Below, one piece after another: positions 43,564 through 52,738 of a stretch of DNA of 60,610 nucleotides. A program made the position numbers and the translations under genes. Every line of letters begins with the position of its first letter. Within the stretch, counting starts at the first letter, position 1. The stretch covers positions 1-60,610 of the forward strand of contig CANHGL010000012.1 of NCBI GenBank assembly GCA_947460245.1, in the 5' to 3' direction. Under the pieces are notes generated by a model. It had not been told where the DNA came from. It saw nothing but the letters and a program-made list of their open reading frames with translations, and did not search any database. Origin of the DNA: Sphingobacteriales bacterium (GTDB lineage: Bacteria; Bacteroidota; Bacteroidia; Chitinophagales; JADIYW01).

Positions 43564-43737
43564 TTAAAAATACCCGTTTTTCATTCTTCTTGCCTTGTTA
43601 TGTCTAATTGGTTTTTCATGTCCTGGGAGGATTATTTTTTTCGGACATTTTTTATAGCCTTTAGGATAAGCATGAGATAGATTTGCCTCGCTCATAATGA
43701 ATAAACAAATAATTAGAAAGAGTATTTTACTTTTCAT
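43564..43737 (-). CDS. Small basic exported protein (57 aa), unrecognised
   Basis: A small open frame on the minus strand that fills the gap between pabA and the M61 peptidase gene. It starts with ATG at 43737 and has a clear signal peptide (MKSKILFLIICLFIMSEA then NLSHA), cleaving before YPKGYKKCPKK. The mature part of about 34 residues is strongly basic (many Lys, Arg and His) with a single Cys and ends in KNGYF. The signal peptide plus filled gap support coding, but I recognise no family. The M61 gene ends 46 bases upstream on the same strand. It might be a short surface or periplasmic peptide; a random open frame cannot be excluded. Confidence 0.5.
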   Translation of the reverse strand: MKSKILFLIICLFIMSEANLSHAYPKGYKKCPKKIILPGHEKPIRHNKARRMKNGYF

Positions 43738-43782
43738 AATCTTGGTTTAAAAAGTCCTTCAATATCACAAATATGAAAATAA

Positions 43783-45498
43783 TTATTCAAATAACCATCT
43801 TTTTTGAATTGCTGCTTGTTTTTTACTAATAGGCTCTGTTATCTGTAGTGTGTAATTTTTTCTATTATCTCTAGACAACGTAACTTCTACTTGTTTTATT
43901 ATTCCTTCTCTTGATATAAGAATAATTATTTTTTCATCGGGCTTTTTATATTCAAACAATTTTAAATAATCTTTGCCGGCGCGAAAGCCATCGATACTAA
44001 TAATCTCGTCTTTGACATTCAGTTTGCCATTATATGCACCATAATTTTTATTTAGTTCTGTGATGATTAATTTCCCTTCCTGAAATTGTGTATTAAGGCC
44101 TAAAAAAACTGAGCTTTTTGGTGTATTGTCTTTTAATTTAATTCCTGCTAATTCAAAATAGCTATCTATCTTTTCTAATCCTGTAGTATGGATTAATGTA
44201 TGAAGTTCTACAGAAAAATCAGAGTTGGTAACTTTGTTTAGAATAGCTAATATATCTTTTTCATTTACACCTTTGTTTGGGTCTGAAAGGAACTTCTGAT
44301 AAAGTGCTTTCATAACATCATCTAAGGATTGCTCTCCATTAGTTGAATCGAGGATTAAAAAATCAAGGATTAATCCAATTACAGCACCTTTTGTGTAATA
44401 GCTAACTTGCGTATTATTGGAGTTTTCATTTCTTCTATAATATTTTAGCCACGCATCAAAGCTAGATTCGCTCAGTGTTTGGGTGTCTATGCCCGCAGTA
44501 TTTAACACCTCATTGAGATTCTTTTCTATAATGGAAATATAATCTGCCTTGCTGGTCACACCGGAACGGTAACAGATGTAATCATCATAATAGCTTGTGA
44601 TGCCCTCAAAAAACCAAAGAAGTGTGGTAAAATTTTCCTGACTGTAATTAAATGGTCCAAGTGATTCAGGTCGGATTCTTTTCACATTCCATAGGTGGAA
44701 ATATTCGTGAGCGAGCAAACTGATTACCTTTTGGTAGTGACTTGTGTTGTAACTCCACCGGTCAACAAAGTTCACAGAGGAGTGAAGGTGTTCTAATCCA
44801 CCGAATATGTTTTCTGTATTGTGTATGACAAATACATAGTTTTCACAGGGATGTGATCCAAAAATAGTTATTTCTTCTCGGATGATGAGTTGTAAGTCAT
44901 CTATTAGTTTTTTAATATCGCAATTGCTTTTACCATACAATGCAATTTCATGGGGAATACCAGATACTTCAAAAAAATGAGAAGTATGGTTGCCTATCTC
45001 AAACGGAGAATCAATAAGCTCATCTAAATTTTTGGCAATACGTATCCATTTGTTGCTGTCTTTGTAAGGCAATGAAGTTGAAATATTCAGCCATTCGTGA
45101 AAAGGGTGAATATCTATCTCACAAGGTAGATTTTCAAAGCCATCAATATATAGAAAAGTAGGAGCGCCATTTAATAGTGCATGGCTCTCATCAATAAAGT
45201 TCGTACGCACAGTATATTCATAAGAATATACTTTATAATAGACTACTATATTTTTCTTTCCTTCGGTATCTATTGTCCAGGTATTTTTATCTGTTTTAGA
45301 TATGCGTTTGCTTTGCCCATCGATAGTACAGCTTACATAGTCGATATTTTTTTGATACTCACGTATTAGATAACTGCCCGGTGTCCATACTGCCATTTTA
45401 AGATTTAAGACATCCGATTTTATATCACTTATATGCATTTCGACTTCCACATAGTGTGTATGCGGCTCAGAAAAGGATAGTTGGTATTTAAGTTTCAT
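43783..45498 (-). CDS. M61 family aminopeptidase with PDZ domain
   Basis: A 571-aa glycyl-aminopeptidase-type metalloprotease. The N-terminal beta-sandwich starts MKLKYQLSFSEPHTHYVEVE, with MAVWTPGSYLIREY. The thermolysin-like catalytic domain contains the zinc motif LLAHEYFHLWNVKRIRPE and the helper segment LLWFFEGITSYYDDY with the third ligand Glu. A C-terminal PDZ domain runs from about residue 455 (GAYNGKLNVKDEIISIDGF). No signal peptide is visible, unlike many homologues, so it may be cytoplasmic. It is divergent from rocD. Confidence 0.9.
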   Translation of the reverse strand: MKLKYQLSFSEPHTHYVEVEMHISDIKSDVLNLKMAVWTPGSYLIREYQKNIDYVSCTIDGQSKRISKTDKNTWTIDTEGKKNIVVYYKVYSYEYTVRTNFIDESHALLNGAPTFLYIDGFENLPCEIDIHPFHEWLNISTSLPYKDSNKWIRIAKNLDELIDSPFEIGNHTSHFFEVSGIPHEIALYGKSNCDIKKLIDDLQLIIREEITIFGSHPCENYVFVIHNTENIFGGLEHLHSSVNFVDRWSYNTSHYQKVISLLAHEYFHLWNVKRIRPESLGPFNYSQENFTTLLWFFEGITSYYDDYICYRSGVTSKADYISIIEKNLNEVLNTAGIDTQTLSESSFDAWLKYYRRNENSNNTQVSYYTKGAVIGLILDFLILDSTNGEQSLDDVMKALYQKFLSDPNKGVNEKDILAILNKVTNSDFSVELHTLIHTTGLEKIDSYFELAGIKLKDNTPKSSVFLGLNTQFQEGKLIITELNKNYGAYNGKLNVKDEIISIDGFRAGKDYLKLFEYKKPDEKIIILISREGIIKQVEVTLSRDNRKNYTLQITEPISKKQAAIQKRWLFE

Positions 45499-45600
45499 GA
45501 TATTGATTGCTTTTGTATGTATTTATTTTATTTCTATGTTTCACTTCATTCTATTAAATGCATTGATTTCTAAATATTTATAAGATTTGTCGTATAAGAT

Positions 45601-45620
45601 TTAGTTGCTATAACAACTAA
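45601..45620. repeat. Inverted repeat in the M61-rocD divergent gap, possible operator
   Basis: TTAGTTG-N6-CAACTAA has perfect 7-base arms. It lies 16 bases upstream of a near-consensus -7 box (TATCTTCG, 45637-45644) of rocD, so a bound protein there would cover the -33 region. Confidence 0.35.
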
Positions 45621-45665
45621 TATAACCTTTTAGTCGTATCTTCGCCCTGTAAAAATAGCTAAAAA

Positions 45666-46928
45666 ATGAGTCGACTATCATCAAAAGAATTAATAATGTT
45701 GGAGGATAAATATGGTGCACATAATTATCATCCACTGCCAGTGGTATTAGAAAGAGGAAAGGGGGTACATGTTTGGGATGTTGAAGGAAAGCAATATTTA
45801 GACTTCTTGTCTTCTTATTCGGCTGTTAATCAGGGGCACTGTCATCCTAAGATAGTAAAGGCCATGCAAGAGCAGGCCGAAATACTTACGCTTACTTCAA
45901 GGGCATTTCATAATAACCTTCTAGGTGTTTATATGGAGTACATCACCACCTTATTGGGTTATGATAAAGTTTTACCTATGAATACGGGCGTAGAAGGTGG
46001 GGAGACTGCATTCAAATTAGCACGAAGATGGGGCTATGACGTTAAAGGAATTGAAAAGAATAATGCAGTTATTATAGTAGCAGAAAATAATTTCTGGGGA
46101 CGATCTATGGCGGCAATATCTTCTTCGAGCGACCCTTCATCATATAGTGGTTTTGGTCCTTATTTACCTGGTATAGTTAAAGTTCCATATAATAATTTAG
46201 TTGCTTTAGAGCAGTTATTGCAAGATAAGAATGTTGCAGGATTTATGGTAGAGCCTATTCAAGGCGAAGCTGGTGTAGTAGTTCCGGATGAAGGATATTT
46301 AAGAAGTATCAGGGAGCTTTGTACTAAATATAATGTTTTATTTATTGCAGATGAAGTTCAAACAGGAATAGCTCGAACAGGTACAATGATGGCCTGTGAT
46401 CGTGAGCAGGTAAAACCGGATATTTTAGTTTTAGGAAAGGCACTCAGTGGCGGTACCATGCCGGTAAGTGCTGTTTTAGCAAATGATGATATAATGCTTT
46501 GTATTAAGCCCGGAGAACATGGGTCTACCTTTGGTGGCAACCCTTTAGCGTGTAGGGTAGCAATGGCGAGCTTACAGGTAGTTGTTGAAGAGAAGTTGGC
46601 AGAGAATGCTGAAAAGATGGGAGAGGTATTTCGTCGAGAATTAGTGAATATGAATTTGCCTATAGTAGATTTAGTGAGGGGTAGAGGATTGTTGAATGCA
46701 CTCGTTATTAAAACATCAGGTACTGAAGAACACACATGGAATAATCCCGGAGAATTGGCGTGGAATATCTGTTTGAAGATGCGTGATAATGGTTTGCTGG
46801 CTAAACCTACACATGGTAATATAATTCGTTTTGCACCACCTTTGATTATCAATGAGGCACAAATTACAGAAGCCGTAGATATTATAAAAACTTCTATACA
46901 GCAGGTTACAGAAAAAACTGTTTCCTAG
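45666..46928 (+). CDS. rocD: Ornithine--oxo-acid transaminase
   Basis: RocD transfers the delta-amino group of ornithine to 2-oxoglutarate, giving glutamate semialdehyde, in arginine/proline interconversion. The protein is 420 aa. Visible are [38 protein letters not shown], the [18 protein letters not shown] segment, [14 protein letters not shown], and the PLP-lysine motif [18 protein letters not shown]. The [18 protein letters not shown] block is also intact. No argininase partner gene lies close; the arginase-like protein at the start of the window is degenerate. Confidence 0.94.
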   Translation: MSRLSSKELIMLEDKYGAHNYHPLPVVLERGKGVHVWDVEGKQYLDFLSSYSAVNQGHCHPKIVKAMQEQAEILTLTSRAFHNNLLGVYMEYITTLLGYDKVLPMNTGVEGGETAFKLARRWGYDVKGIEKNNAVIIVAENNFWGRSMAAISSSSDPSSYSGFGPYLPGIVKVPYNNLVALEQLLQDKNVAGFMVEPIQGEAGVVVPDEGYLRSIRELCTKYNVLFIADEVQTGIARTGTMMACDREQVKPDILVLGKALSGGTMPVSAVLANDDIMLCIKPGEHGSTFGGNPLACRVAMASLQVVVEEKLAENAEKMGEVFRRELVNMNLPIVDLVRGRGLLNALVIKTSGTEEHTWNNPGELAWNICLKMRDNGLLAKPTHGNIIRFAPPLIINEAQITEAVDIIKTSIQQVTEKTVS

Positions 46929-46936
46929 TCGATTTT

Positions 46937-47590
46937 TTATATTTTCCTAAGTTCATCATTTTCATGTATGAATACCCCTTTGGTATTTAATTTGGAATAG
47001 TATACCATCGCTTTAGCAATTTGCTCTGCCTTTATAGATTTGTATTTTGCAAATGGCCCAATCATCAATGCATCTATTAATGGAGCCGTAGCTCTGGCAA
47101 TTCCTTCACCAATTCTGCTCTCTTTTCTATCGCCTATTATCAAAGCAGGTCTTAAAACATGAAGGGCGTCAAAATGTAAGGCCTGAATGGCTGCTTCCAC
47201 TTCTCCTTTAGTTCTACTATAGAAAATCATTGAGTCTTTGGATGCTCCTGTTGCGGTAATAAGTATATATGAAGTCGCACCATTTAGTTTGGCTATTTTT
47301 GCTACTTCCAATGGGTATTCAAAATCTACTTTCTTAAATGCTTCTTGTGAGCCTGCTTTTTTAATAGTTGTACCTAAACAACAAAAAACGGTATCTCCCT
47401 TTATGATATCATTATAGGTATGTAAACTGTCAAAATTCACTATAACTTCTTTTAGCTTAGGATGGGTATAGTTTAATGATTTTCTGGTAAGTACAGTTAT
47501 TTCAGAAAAGTCTGCGTCCTCCAATAATTGCTTAAGTACAAATTCTCCTGTTAGCCCTGTAGCGCCGATTAATAAAGCTTTCTTCTGCAT
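46937..47590 (-). CDS. NAD(P)-binding Rossmann-fold oxidoreductase (HTATIP2/TIP30-like)
   Basis: A 217-aa short atypical SDR-type protein. The N-terminal Rossmann motif is ALLIGATGLTGEFVLKQLL. The VFCCLGTTIKKAGSQEAFKKVD block, ITATGASKDSMIFYSRTKGEVE with the YxxxK pair, and LRPALIIGDRKESR are typical of the NAD(P)H-binding TIP30-like group. The substrate is unknown. It is convergent with rocD with an 8-base gap. Confidence 0.88.
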   Translation of the reverse strand: MQKKALLIGATGLTGEFVLKQLLEDADFSEITVLTRKSLNYTHPKLKEVIVNFDSLHTYNDIIKGDTVFCCLGTTIKKAGSQEAFKKVDFEYPLEVAKIAKLNGATSYILITATGASKDSMIFYSRTKGEVEAAIQALHFDALHVLRPALIIGDRKESRIGEGIARATAPLIDALMIGPFAKYKSIKAEQIAKAMVYYSKLNTKGVFIHENDELRKI

Positions 47591-47707
47591 AATTTATATT
47601 TAAGCACAATGTAGTAAAAAATCATTGCTGTGTCAATGATGAATTATAGCCTTAATATTCTTGTGTTTTTCAGGCTGAATCGATGCGGTATTTATCTGAA
47701 TTTTATG

Positions 47708-47715
47708 TAGGTTTG
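47708..47715 (+). promoter_or_regulatory. -7 promoter box (TAnnTTTG) of the GlcNAc-kinase-like gene, leaderless type
   Basis: TAGGTTTG is an exact consensus match 5 bases before the ATG at 47721. Confidence 0.55.
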
Positions 47716-47720
47716 CCTTT

Positions 47721-48581
47721 ATGATATTATTTGCAGATAGTGGCTCTACCAAAACAAGCTGGTTGTTGTATGATGATGTAACAGCTTCAAAAAAGTATTT
47801 TGAAACTTTAGGTATTAATCCTATTCTGCATCATGAAGCGCAAATTATACAAATTGTTGAAGCTAATAAAGCTTTAACCTTAAATGCAGATGCCATAACG
47901 GAGATTAAATTCTTTGGCGCAGGTTGTTCAAGCTTAGAGCGAAACAAACTAGTAGAGGCCGCACTCAGCTCTGTTTTTAAAAAAAGTTCAATAATAATAG
48001 ATCACGATTTGAAAGCAGCGGCTTATGCCATTTGTGGAGATGAGCCAGGAATTGCTTGTATAATGGGTACAGGCTCTAATTCTGTTTTTTACGATGGCCA
48101 GGATATGATTGAATCTTATGCTGGTATTGGTTACATCTTGGGAGACGAAGCCAGCGGTGCTTATTTTGGAAAAATAATTCTTCGTGATTTTTTATACCAT
48201 TTACTCCCTGAAGAAATAGAGCACCATTTAATAGAAGCATACCAGCTGGAAAAGAATAAAATTTTTCATTCAGTATATAAAGAAGCTTCTCCCAACAGGT
48301 ATCTTGCAAGCTTTGCGCCTGTATTATCTAAATTTAGAAATACGGATTATGCTCAGGTGATATTAAGACAGGGGTTTACAGAGTTTTTCGACTTTCATAT
48401 TTCTTGCTTTGAAAATTATCAGGAATATCCTATAGGATTCGTTGGTTCAATTGCTAATACTTTTAAGGAAGAGCTCACTTCTGTTGCAGAAGATTTTGAA
48501 TGTAATTTAGGTAGGTTTGTAAAAAATCCTATAGATGAGATTGCTGATTATTTTATTCAGAAAAGAGATAAGTTTGTATAG
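47721..48581 (+). CDS. BadF/BadG-family ATPase, N-acetylglucosamine kinase-like
   Basis: A 286-aa ASKHA-fold kinase. The phosphate-1 loop is ILFADSGSTKTSWLLYDD; the central IMGTGSNSVFYDG and GIGYILGDEASGAYFGK blocks match the eukaryote-like N-acetylglucosamine kinase family (BcrAD/BadFG). The C-terminal adenosine motif reads YPIGFVGSIANTFKEEL. Its likely role is phosphorylating GlcNAc or a related amino sugar during cell-wall recycling; this is inference from the family. The next gene starts 34 bases downstream. Confidence 0.85.
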   Translation: MILFADSGSTKTSWLLYDDVTASKKYFETLGINPILHHEAQIIQIVEANKALTLNADAITEIKFFGAGCSSLERNKLVEAALSSVFKKSSIIIDHDLKAAAYAICGDEPGIACIMGTGSNSVFYDGQDMIESYAGIGYILGDEASGAYFGKIILRDFLYHLLPEEIEHHLIEAYQLEKNKIFHSVYKEASPNRYLASFAPVLSKFRNTDYAQVILRQGFTEFFDFHISCFENYQEYPIGFVGSIANTFKEELTSVAEDFECNLGRFVKNPIDEIADYFIQKRDKFV

Positions 48582-48615
48582 TTTGTCTCTTATTTAATAA
48601 TGTTGATTTTTTAAG

Positions 48616-49188
48616 TTGCATACTATAGAACCATATTGGAAATGGCGCGATTTTTATACCGCTGAAGCTGACGAAAAATCACCTTTTTTTGAACGAACCT
48701 ATAGTGAATTCGAATTTTCCGATAAAATTTACAATTATTACATTCATCCACAGTGGGATAATATTGGTTCTGATACGCTTTATATTAAGCTCTTGTATGT
48801 AGACTATAAAAGTGGATCGGCTGTTATTGAATTTTTGGGGGAGTGGAATGATTGCCTTCAAAATGATATTATGTTTCTGAAGCGTGATATCATAGATGTG
48901 TTATTATTGAACGGAATTACGAAATTTGCTTTAATTGGAGAGAATATCCTGGAGTTTTTTGCATCTGGTAATGAGTATTACGAGGAGTGGTATGAAGATA
49001 TACAAGATAAGGATGGATGGATTATTGCGATTAATTTTCGAGAACATATCTTAGAGGAAATGCAACAAGGGAATATCCACTACTATATAAATATGAGTGA
49101 ACGTTATATGGATATTAACTGGAGAAAATACAAGCCCCATCACCTTATTACATATCTTGATGATTTACTGATAAAAGTGATAGAGTAG
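48616..49188 (+). CDS. Conserved Bacteroidota protein of unknown function, TTG start
   Basis: A 190-aa acidic, aromatic-rich protein. The start is the TTG at 48616: an in-frame stop lies three codons upstream, no ATG is available near it, and the residues after the TTG (HTIEPYWKWRDFYTAEADE) fit the N-terminus I recall for homologues. The SEFEFSDKIYNYYIHPQWD and WNDCLQNDIMFLKRDIIDVL segments are well formed. It has no signal peptide or membrane segment. It sits between a sugar kinase and rsmI in the same direction. I do not know a function. Confidence 0.75.
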   Translation: MHTIEPYWKWRDFYTAEADEKSPFFERTYSEFEFSDKIYNYYIHPQWDNIGSDTLYIKLLYVDYKSGSAVIEFLGEWNDCLQNDIMFLKRDIIDVLLLNGITKFALIGENILEFFASGNEYYEEWYEDIQDKDGWIIAINFREHILEEMQQGNIHYYINMSERYMDINWRKYKPHHLITYLDDLLIKVIE

Positions 49189-49199
49189 TTTTAAATGTA

Positions 49200-49207
49200 T
49201 ATTTTTG
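49200..49207 (+). promoter_or_regulatory. -7 promoter box of rsmI
   Basis: TATTTTTG, exact consensus, 18 bases before the ATG at 49226; it gives a leader of about 15 bases. Confidence 0.45.
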
Positions 49208-49225
49208 CTATTTGATATTTTTAGT

Positions 49226-49897
49226 ATGAAGTTATACTTGGTTCCTACCCCTATCGGTAATTTACAGGATATTACCTTCCGAGCAATTGAAGTTCTGAAG
49301 AATGCAGATCTTATTCTGGCTGAAGATACCCGTAATAGCAAATATCTTTGTCAGCAGTTTTCTATAGAGACGCCTATGCAATCCTATCATAAGGATAATG
49401 AGCATAAAACCGTGGAGCACATTGTTCAGAAAATTAAAGGAGGTGTTGTGGTGGCTGTTATCTCAGATGCCGGAACACCTGGTATTTCAGATCCGGGGTT
49501 TTTATTGATCCGTGAATGTCTTAGAAATGATATCGAAATAGAATGTCTGCCAGGGGCTACGGCTTTGATTCCTGCTATAGTAAATTCGGGTTTTCCTACA
49601 GATCGCTTTATCTTTGAAGGATTTCTCCCACATCAGAAGGGTAGACAAAAGCGTTTATTGGCATTAAAAGAGGAAATGCGAACTATTATATTATATGAAT
49701 CTCCCTATCGTGTTCTGAAGTTGCTGAATGAATGTAAGGAATACTTTGGTGAAGGAAGAAGGGTGTCTGTCAGCAGAGAGCTAACTAAGAAATTTGAAGA
49801 AACTTTCCGAGGTTCAGTTTCAGATGCACTTATACACTTTCAATCCAAAGAGCCGAAAGGAGAATTTGTAGTAGTGATAGAAGGGAAGAACGACTAA
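49226..49897 (+). CDS. rsmI: 16S rRNA (cytidine(1402)-2'-O)-methyltransferase
   Basis: RsmI methylates the 2'-O of C1402 in the decoding centre of the 16S rRNA. From the ATG at 49226 the protein is 223 aa and starts MKLYLVPTPIGNLQDIT. The AEDTRNSKYLC, VAVISDAGTPGISDPGFLL and PTDRFIFEGFLPHQKGRQKR blocks are diagnostic of the tetrapyrrole-methylase-fold family. The in-frame TTG at 49205 lies inside the promoter box and is not the start. It is followed 13 bases later by the inositol monophosphatase gene. Confidence 0.95.
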   Translation: MKLYLVPTPIGNLQDITFRAIEVLKNADLILAEDTRNSKYLCQQFSIETPMQSYHKDNEHKTVEHIVQKIKGGVVVAVISDAGTPGISDPGFLLIRECLRNDIEIECLPGATALIPAIVNSGFPTDRFIFEGFLPHQKGRQKRLLALKEEMRTIILYESPYRVLKLLNECKEYFGEGRRVSVSRELTKKFEETFRGSVSDALIHFQSKEPKGEFVVVIEGKND

Positions 49898-49909
49898 TTA
49901 AAATATATT

Positions 49910-50704
49910 ATGTTGGATTTAGTTCCTATACAAGAACAGGTTATTGTAGCTGTAAATGAAGTAAGTGATTTCATTCTTAGTGAAATCGGAAAGCTCCACC
50001 ATAATGATGTAAAAACAAAGGCTCTGAATAGCCTGGTTACCTATGTAGATAAAACATCAGAAGAACTATTAGTTAATGCTTTAAAGTCTATTATTCCTGA
50101 AGCTGCTTTTCATACAGAAGAAGATACGGTAGCCGTATCAGAAGGAGATTGGCAGTGGATTATAGACCCTCTGGATGGAACTACTAATTTTATTCACCAG
50201 GTTCCTGTTTTTGCTATTTCTGTAGGCTTAAAATACAAAGGAGAGATTGTCTTAGGCGTAGTAAAGGAACTAAATAGGAATGAATGTTTTTATGCCACTA
50301 AAAATAAGGGAGCTTATTTGAATGGTAAAAAAATCAGTGTCTCCCATACGCCTCAGTTATCTGACAGTTTGGTGGCAACAGGGTTTCCTTATTATGATTA
50401 TGACCGATTGGAAAACTACCTAGAAGTATTAAAAGTATTGATGACTTCCACCCGCGGGATAAGACGCATGGGGTCTGCAGCTGTAGATCTATGTTACACG
50501 GCTTGTGGACGGTTTGATATGTATTTTGAATACTCACTTTCGCCTTGGGATGTAGCTGCGGGTGCCTTAATTGTAAAGGAAGCCGGCGGATTTGTATCCG
50601 ACTTTAAAGGAGGGGAGCATTGGCTCTATGGCAGAGAAATAGTAGCAACTAATGCAACGCTCAAAGAGGATGTATTAAATCTTCTAGCAGCACACTTTAA
50701 ATAA
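49910..50704 (+). CDS. suhB: Inositol monophosphatase family protein
   Basis: A 264-aa Mg2+-dependent phosphatase. The metal/catalytic motifs are FHTEEDTV (EE pair), WIIDPLDGTTNFIHQVPVFAIS-type block (DPLDGT), and the C-terminal SPWDVAAGALIVKEAGG. Members hydrolyse inositol-1-phosphate or, in other branches, 3'-phosphoadenosine 5'-phosphate or fructose-1,6-bisphosphate; the motif set here fits SuhB-type inositol monophosphatase. It ends the same-strand run rsmI-suhB, followed by a bidirectional terminator. Confidence 0.88.
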   Translation: MLDLVPIQEQVIVAVNEVSDFILSEIGKLHHNDVKTKALNSLVTYVDKTSEELLVNALKSIIPEAAFHTEEDTVAVSEGDWQWIIDPLDGTTNFIHQVPVFAISVGLKYKGEIVLGVVKELNRNECFYATKNKGAYLNGKKISVSHTPQLSDSLVATGFPYYDYDRLENYLEVLKVLMTSTRGIRRMGSAAVDLCYTACGRFDMYFEYSLSPWDVAAGALIVKEAGGFVSDFKGGEHWLYGREIVATNATLKEDVLNLLAAHFK

Positions 50705-50733
50705 AAAAAGGACCGCTATTGCGGTCCTTTTTT
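50703..50733. terminator. Bidirectional terminator between suhB and the M43 metalloprotease gene
   Basis: AAGGACCGC / GCGGTCCTT with a TATT loop, an A-run before and a T-run after, between convergent genes. Confidence 0.92.
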
Positions 50734-50751
50734 AAATAGTTAATTTAATTT

Positions 50752-51714
50752 TTATTTAGCAAAGCTGTTGCGTGGTCCTCCCGTAGCAAAGGTTGCCAAT
50801 ACTCTCGATTTTTGTCCTGCACTAAACATGTACATACAAGCATCATCTGTATAATCCATATAGTTCATAGTCATTTCTATAGGCGTTCCGGTGCAAGTTG
50901 ACTTGTGTCCTGCTGTAGGACAGCCATAGTTAGCAGTATTATGAGTTGGAGTATCTGATACTAAGTCGCTTCCACAAGTAGCATCACCCCAGATATGGCG
51001 TAAGTTTAACCAGTGGCCAACTTCATGTGTTGCTGTTCTACCCTTGTTATAAGGGGCCTTAACGGTACCCGAACGACCAAATGCTGTGTTTAGAATCACC
51101 ACACCATCTGTTGTAGAAGAACCACCAGGGAATTGTGCATATCCTAAGATTCCATTTCCTAATGTACAAACCCATAAATTAAGTTTAGTGGTAGGTAATG
51201 TTGGATCAAGTCCACCCTTGCTGGTTTTCTTTACATCGTCATTGGTACTCCATGAAGTTTTAGTTGTAGACTTACGAACAACAGCATCCAGAACAAATCT
51301 TATACCTATGCTGGCCTTTACACCAGAGAAAGTAGAAGGCACCAAGCTGTAATCAGCATTGGTAGCATTTAAATCTTCGTTTAAAACATCAATTTGAGAT
51401 TGAATTTGAGTTAAAGAAACATTTTCTGCAGTTGTACGATATAATACGTTTACTACTACAGGAATTTCAATAACACCATTTACAAGACGTGCATCAGCAA
51501 TTTGCGCAATGTTCTTTTGAACAGCAGCTTCATACTGTTGCATTCTGAATTCTAATGTTGGATCTGCTTTCATTTGAGCTTCCAATACTTCCATAGAGCT
51601 ACAACTTCTTTTAGTTAAAGCAGAAGTATTATTTTCTGTATTTAATACAGAACTCTTCTGGCATGCAGAAAAAAGCAACACCACTGAGGAGCATAAAAAG
51701 AATAATTTTTTCAT
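50752..51714 (-). CDS. M43 (pappalysin) family zinc metalloprotease lipoprotein
   Basis: A 320-aa lipoprotein (lipobox LLFSACQK) of the M43B pappalysin type. The extended zinc motif is ATHEVGHWLNLRHIWGD (HExxHxxxxxH), followed by the Met-turn segment MTMNYMDYTDDACMYMF. The N-terminal half carries the ADARLVNGVIEIPVVVNVLY and LNATNADYSLVPSTF segments typical of Bacteroidota secreted M43 proteases. It has no T9SS sorting domain, so it is anchored through lipid. It probably degrades proteins at the cell surface. Confidence 0.92.
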   Translation of the reverse strand: MKKLFFLCSSVVLLFSACQKSSVLNTENNTSALTKRSCSSMEVLEAQMKADPTLEFRMQQYEAAVQKNIAQIADARLVNGVIEIPVVVNVLYRTTAENVSLTQIQSQIDVLNEDLNATNADYSLVPSTFSGVKASIGIRFVLDAVVRKSTTKTSWSTNDDVKKTSKGGLDPTLPTTKLNLWVCTLGNGILGYAQFPGGSSTTDGVVILNTAFGRSGTVKAPYNKGRTATHEVGHWLNLRHIWGDATCGSDLVSDTPTHNTANYGCPTAGHKSTCTGTPIEMTMNYMDYTDDACMYMFSAGQKSRVLATFATGGPRNSFAK

Positions 51715-51756
51715 TTTTTGGTTTTTAAAGTTATTATTTACGTTGAGCTAAGATAC

Positions 51757-52656
51757 TTATTTTTTTAAAAACATGGTACTTACAATGAGTTCTTTACTGC
51801 CTGCCTCGTGTTTATAAAAGCCTTCTCCGCTTTTTACGCCTAAATAACCTGCAGTAACCATATTTACGAGCAATGGACAAGGCGCATATTTTGGATTTCC
51901 AAAGCCCTCATGCAGCACTTTTAGTATGGCCAGGCAAACATCAAGGCCGATAAAGTCTGCAAGCTGTAAGGGTCCCATTGGGTGTGCCATACCCAGTTTC
52001 ATTACCGTATCTATTTCTTCTACTCCCGCCACTCCTTCATATAAGGAATAAATAGATTCGTTAATCATAGGCATTAGAATCCTATTGGCCACAAAGCCGG
52101 GGTAATCGTTTACCTCTACCGGAATTTTAGTGAGCGCCTTAGATACTTCAAATACTATTTGTGTAGTAGTGTCACTGGTGGCATATCCTCTGATTACTTC
52201 TATCAATTTCATCACCGGAACCGGATTCATGAAATGCATTCCAATAACTTTATCTGCTCGTTTGGTTGCGGCAGCAATCCTAGTTATGGAAATAGAGGAG
52301 GTATTACTCGCTAAAATGCAATGGGGAGCACAAATTTCATCCAGTTCTCTAAATATCTTTTCTTTTATGTTGAAATTCTCCGATGCTGCTTCAATTACCA
52401 GATCTGCAGTGGGGGCGCAATCTCTTACAGAGGTAAATGTCTTTATATTCCCTAAGGTTTGAATTTTAACGGCTTCCGTTATCGCATTTCGCTGTACTTG
52501 TCGGTCTAAGTTTTTGGTTATCGTTAGAACCGCTTTGTCTAAAGCAATTTGTGCAATATCAACCAATGATACAGAGTAACCATGCTGAGCGCATACGTGA
52601 GCAATACCATTTCCCATAGTACCGGATCCAATAACAGTGATGTTTTTCACAGACAT
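51757..52656 (-). CDS. 3-hydroxyacyl-CoA (3-hydroxybutyryl-CoA) dehydrogenase
   Basis: A 299-aa NAD-dependent dehydrogenase of the beta-oxidation or butyrate/PHB pathways. The Rossmann motif is VIGSGTMGNGIAHVCAQHGY; LASNTSSISITRIAAATKRAD and VIGMHFMNPVPVMKLIEVI contain the catalytic His and Ser/Asn cluster; PGFVANRILMPMINESI starts the C-terminal domain. Single-domain length favours the stand-alone hbd/paaH type over the multifunctional FadB. The acyl-CoA dehydrogenase at 17.6 kb is a plausible pathway partner, though not linked. Confidence 0.92.
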   Translation of the reverse strand: MSVKNITVIGSGTMGNGIAHVCAQHGYSVSLVDIAQIALDKAVLTITKNLDRQVQRNAITEAVKIQTLGNIKTFTSVRDCAPTADLVIEAASENFNIKEKIFRELDEICAPHCILASNTSSISITRIAAATKRADKVIGMHFMNPVPVMKLIEVIRGYATSDTTTQIVFEVSKALTKIPVEVNDYPGFVANRILMPMINESIYSLYEGVAGVEEIDTVMKLGMAHPMGPLQLADFIGLDVCLAILKVLHEGFGNPKYAPCPLLVNMVTAGYLGVKSGEGFYKHEAGSKELIVSTMFLKK

Positions 52657-52738
52657 TTTGATAAATTTGTACGCAAGTTATCAATTTTTGAAACATCTCT
52701 CTCTAAAATCAGCAAAAGCGCAGTAAATATTTACATTT

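Noticed and set aside
46358-46852. 164-aa minus-strand open frame inside rocD
   Set aside because: It is fully antisense to the conserved C-terminal half of rocD and has no family-like motif.
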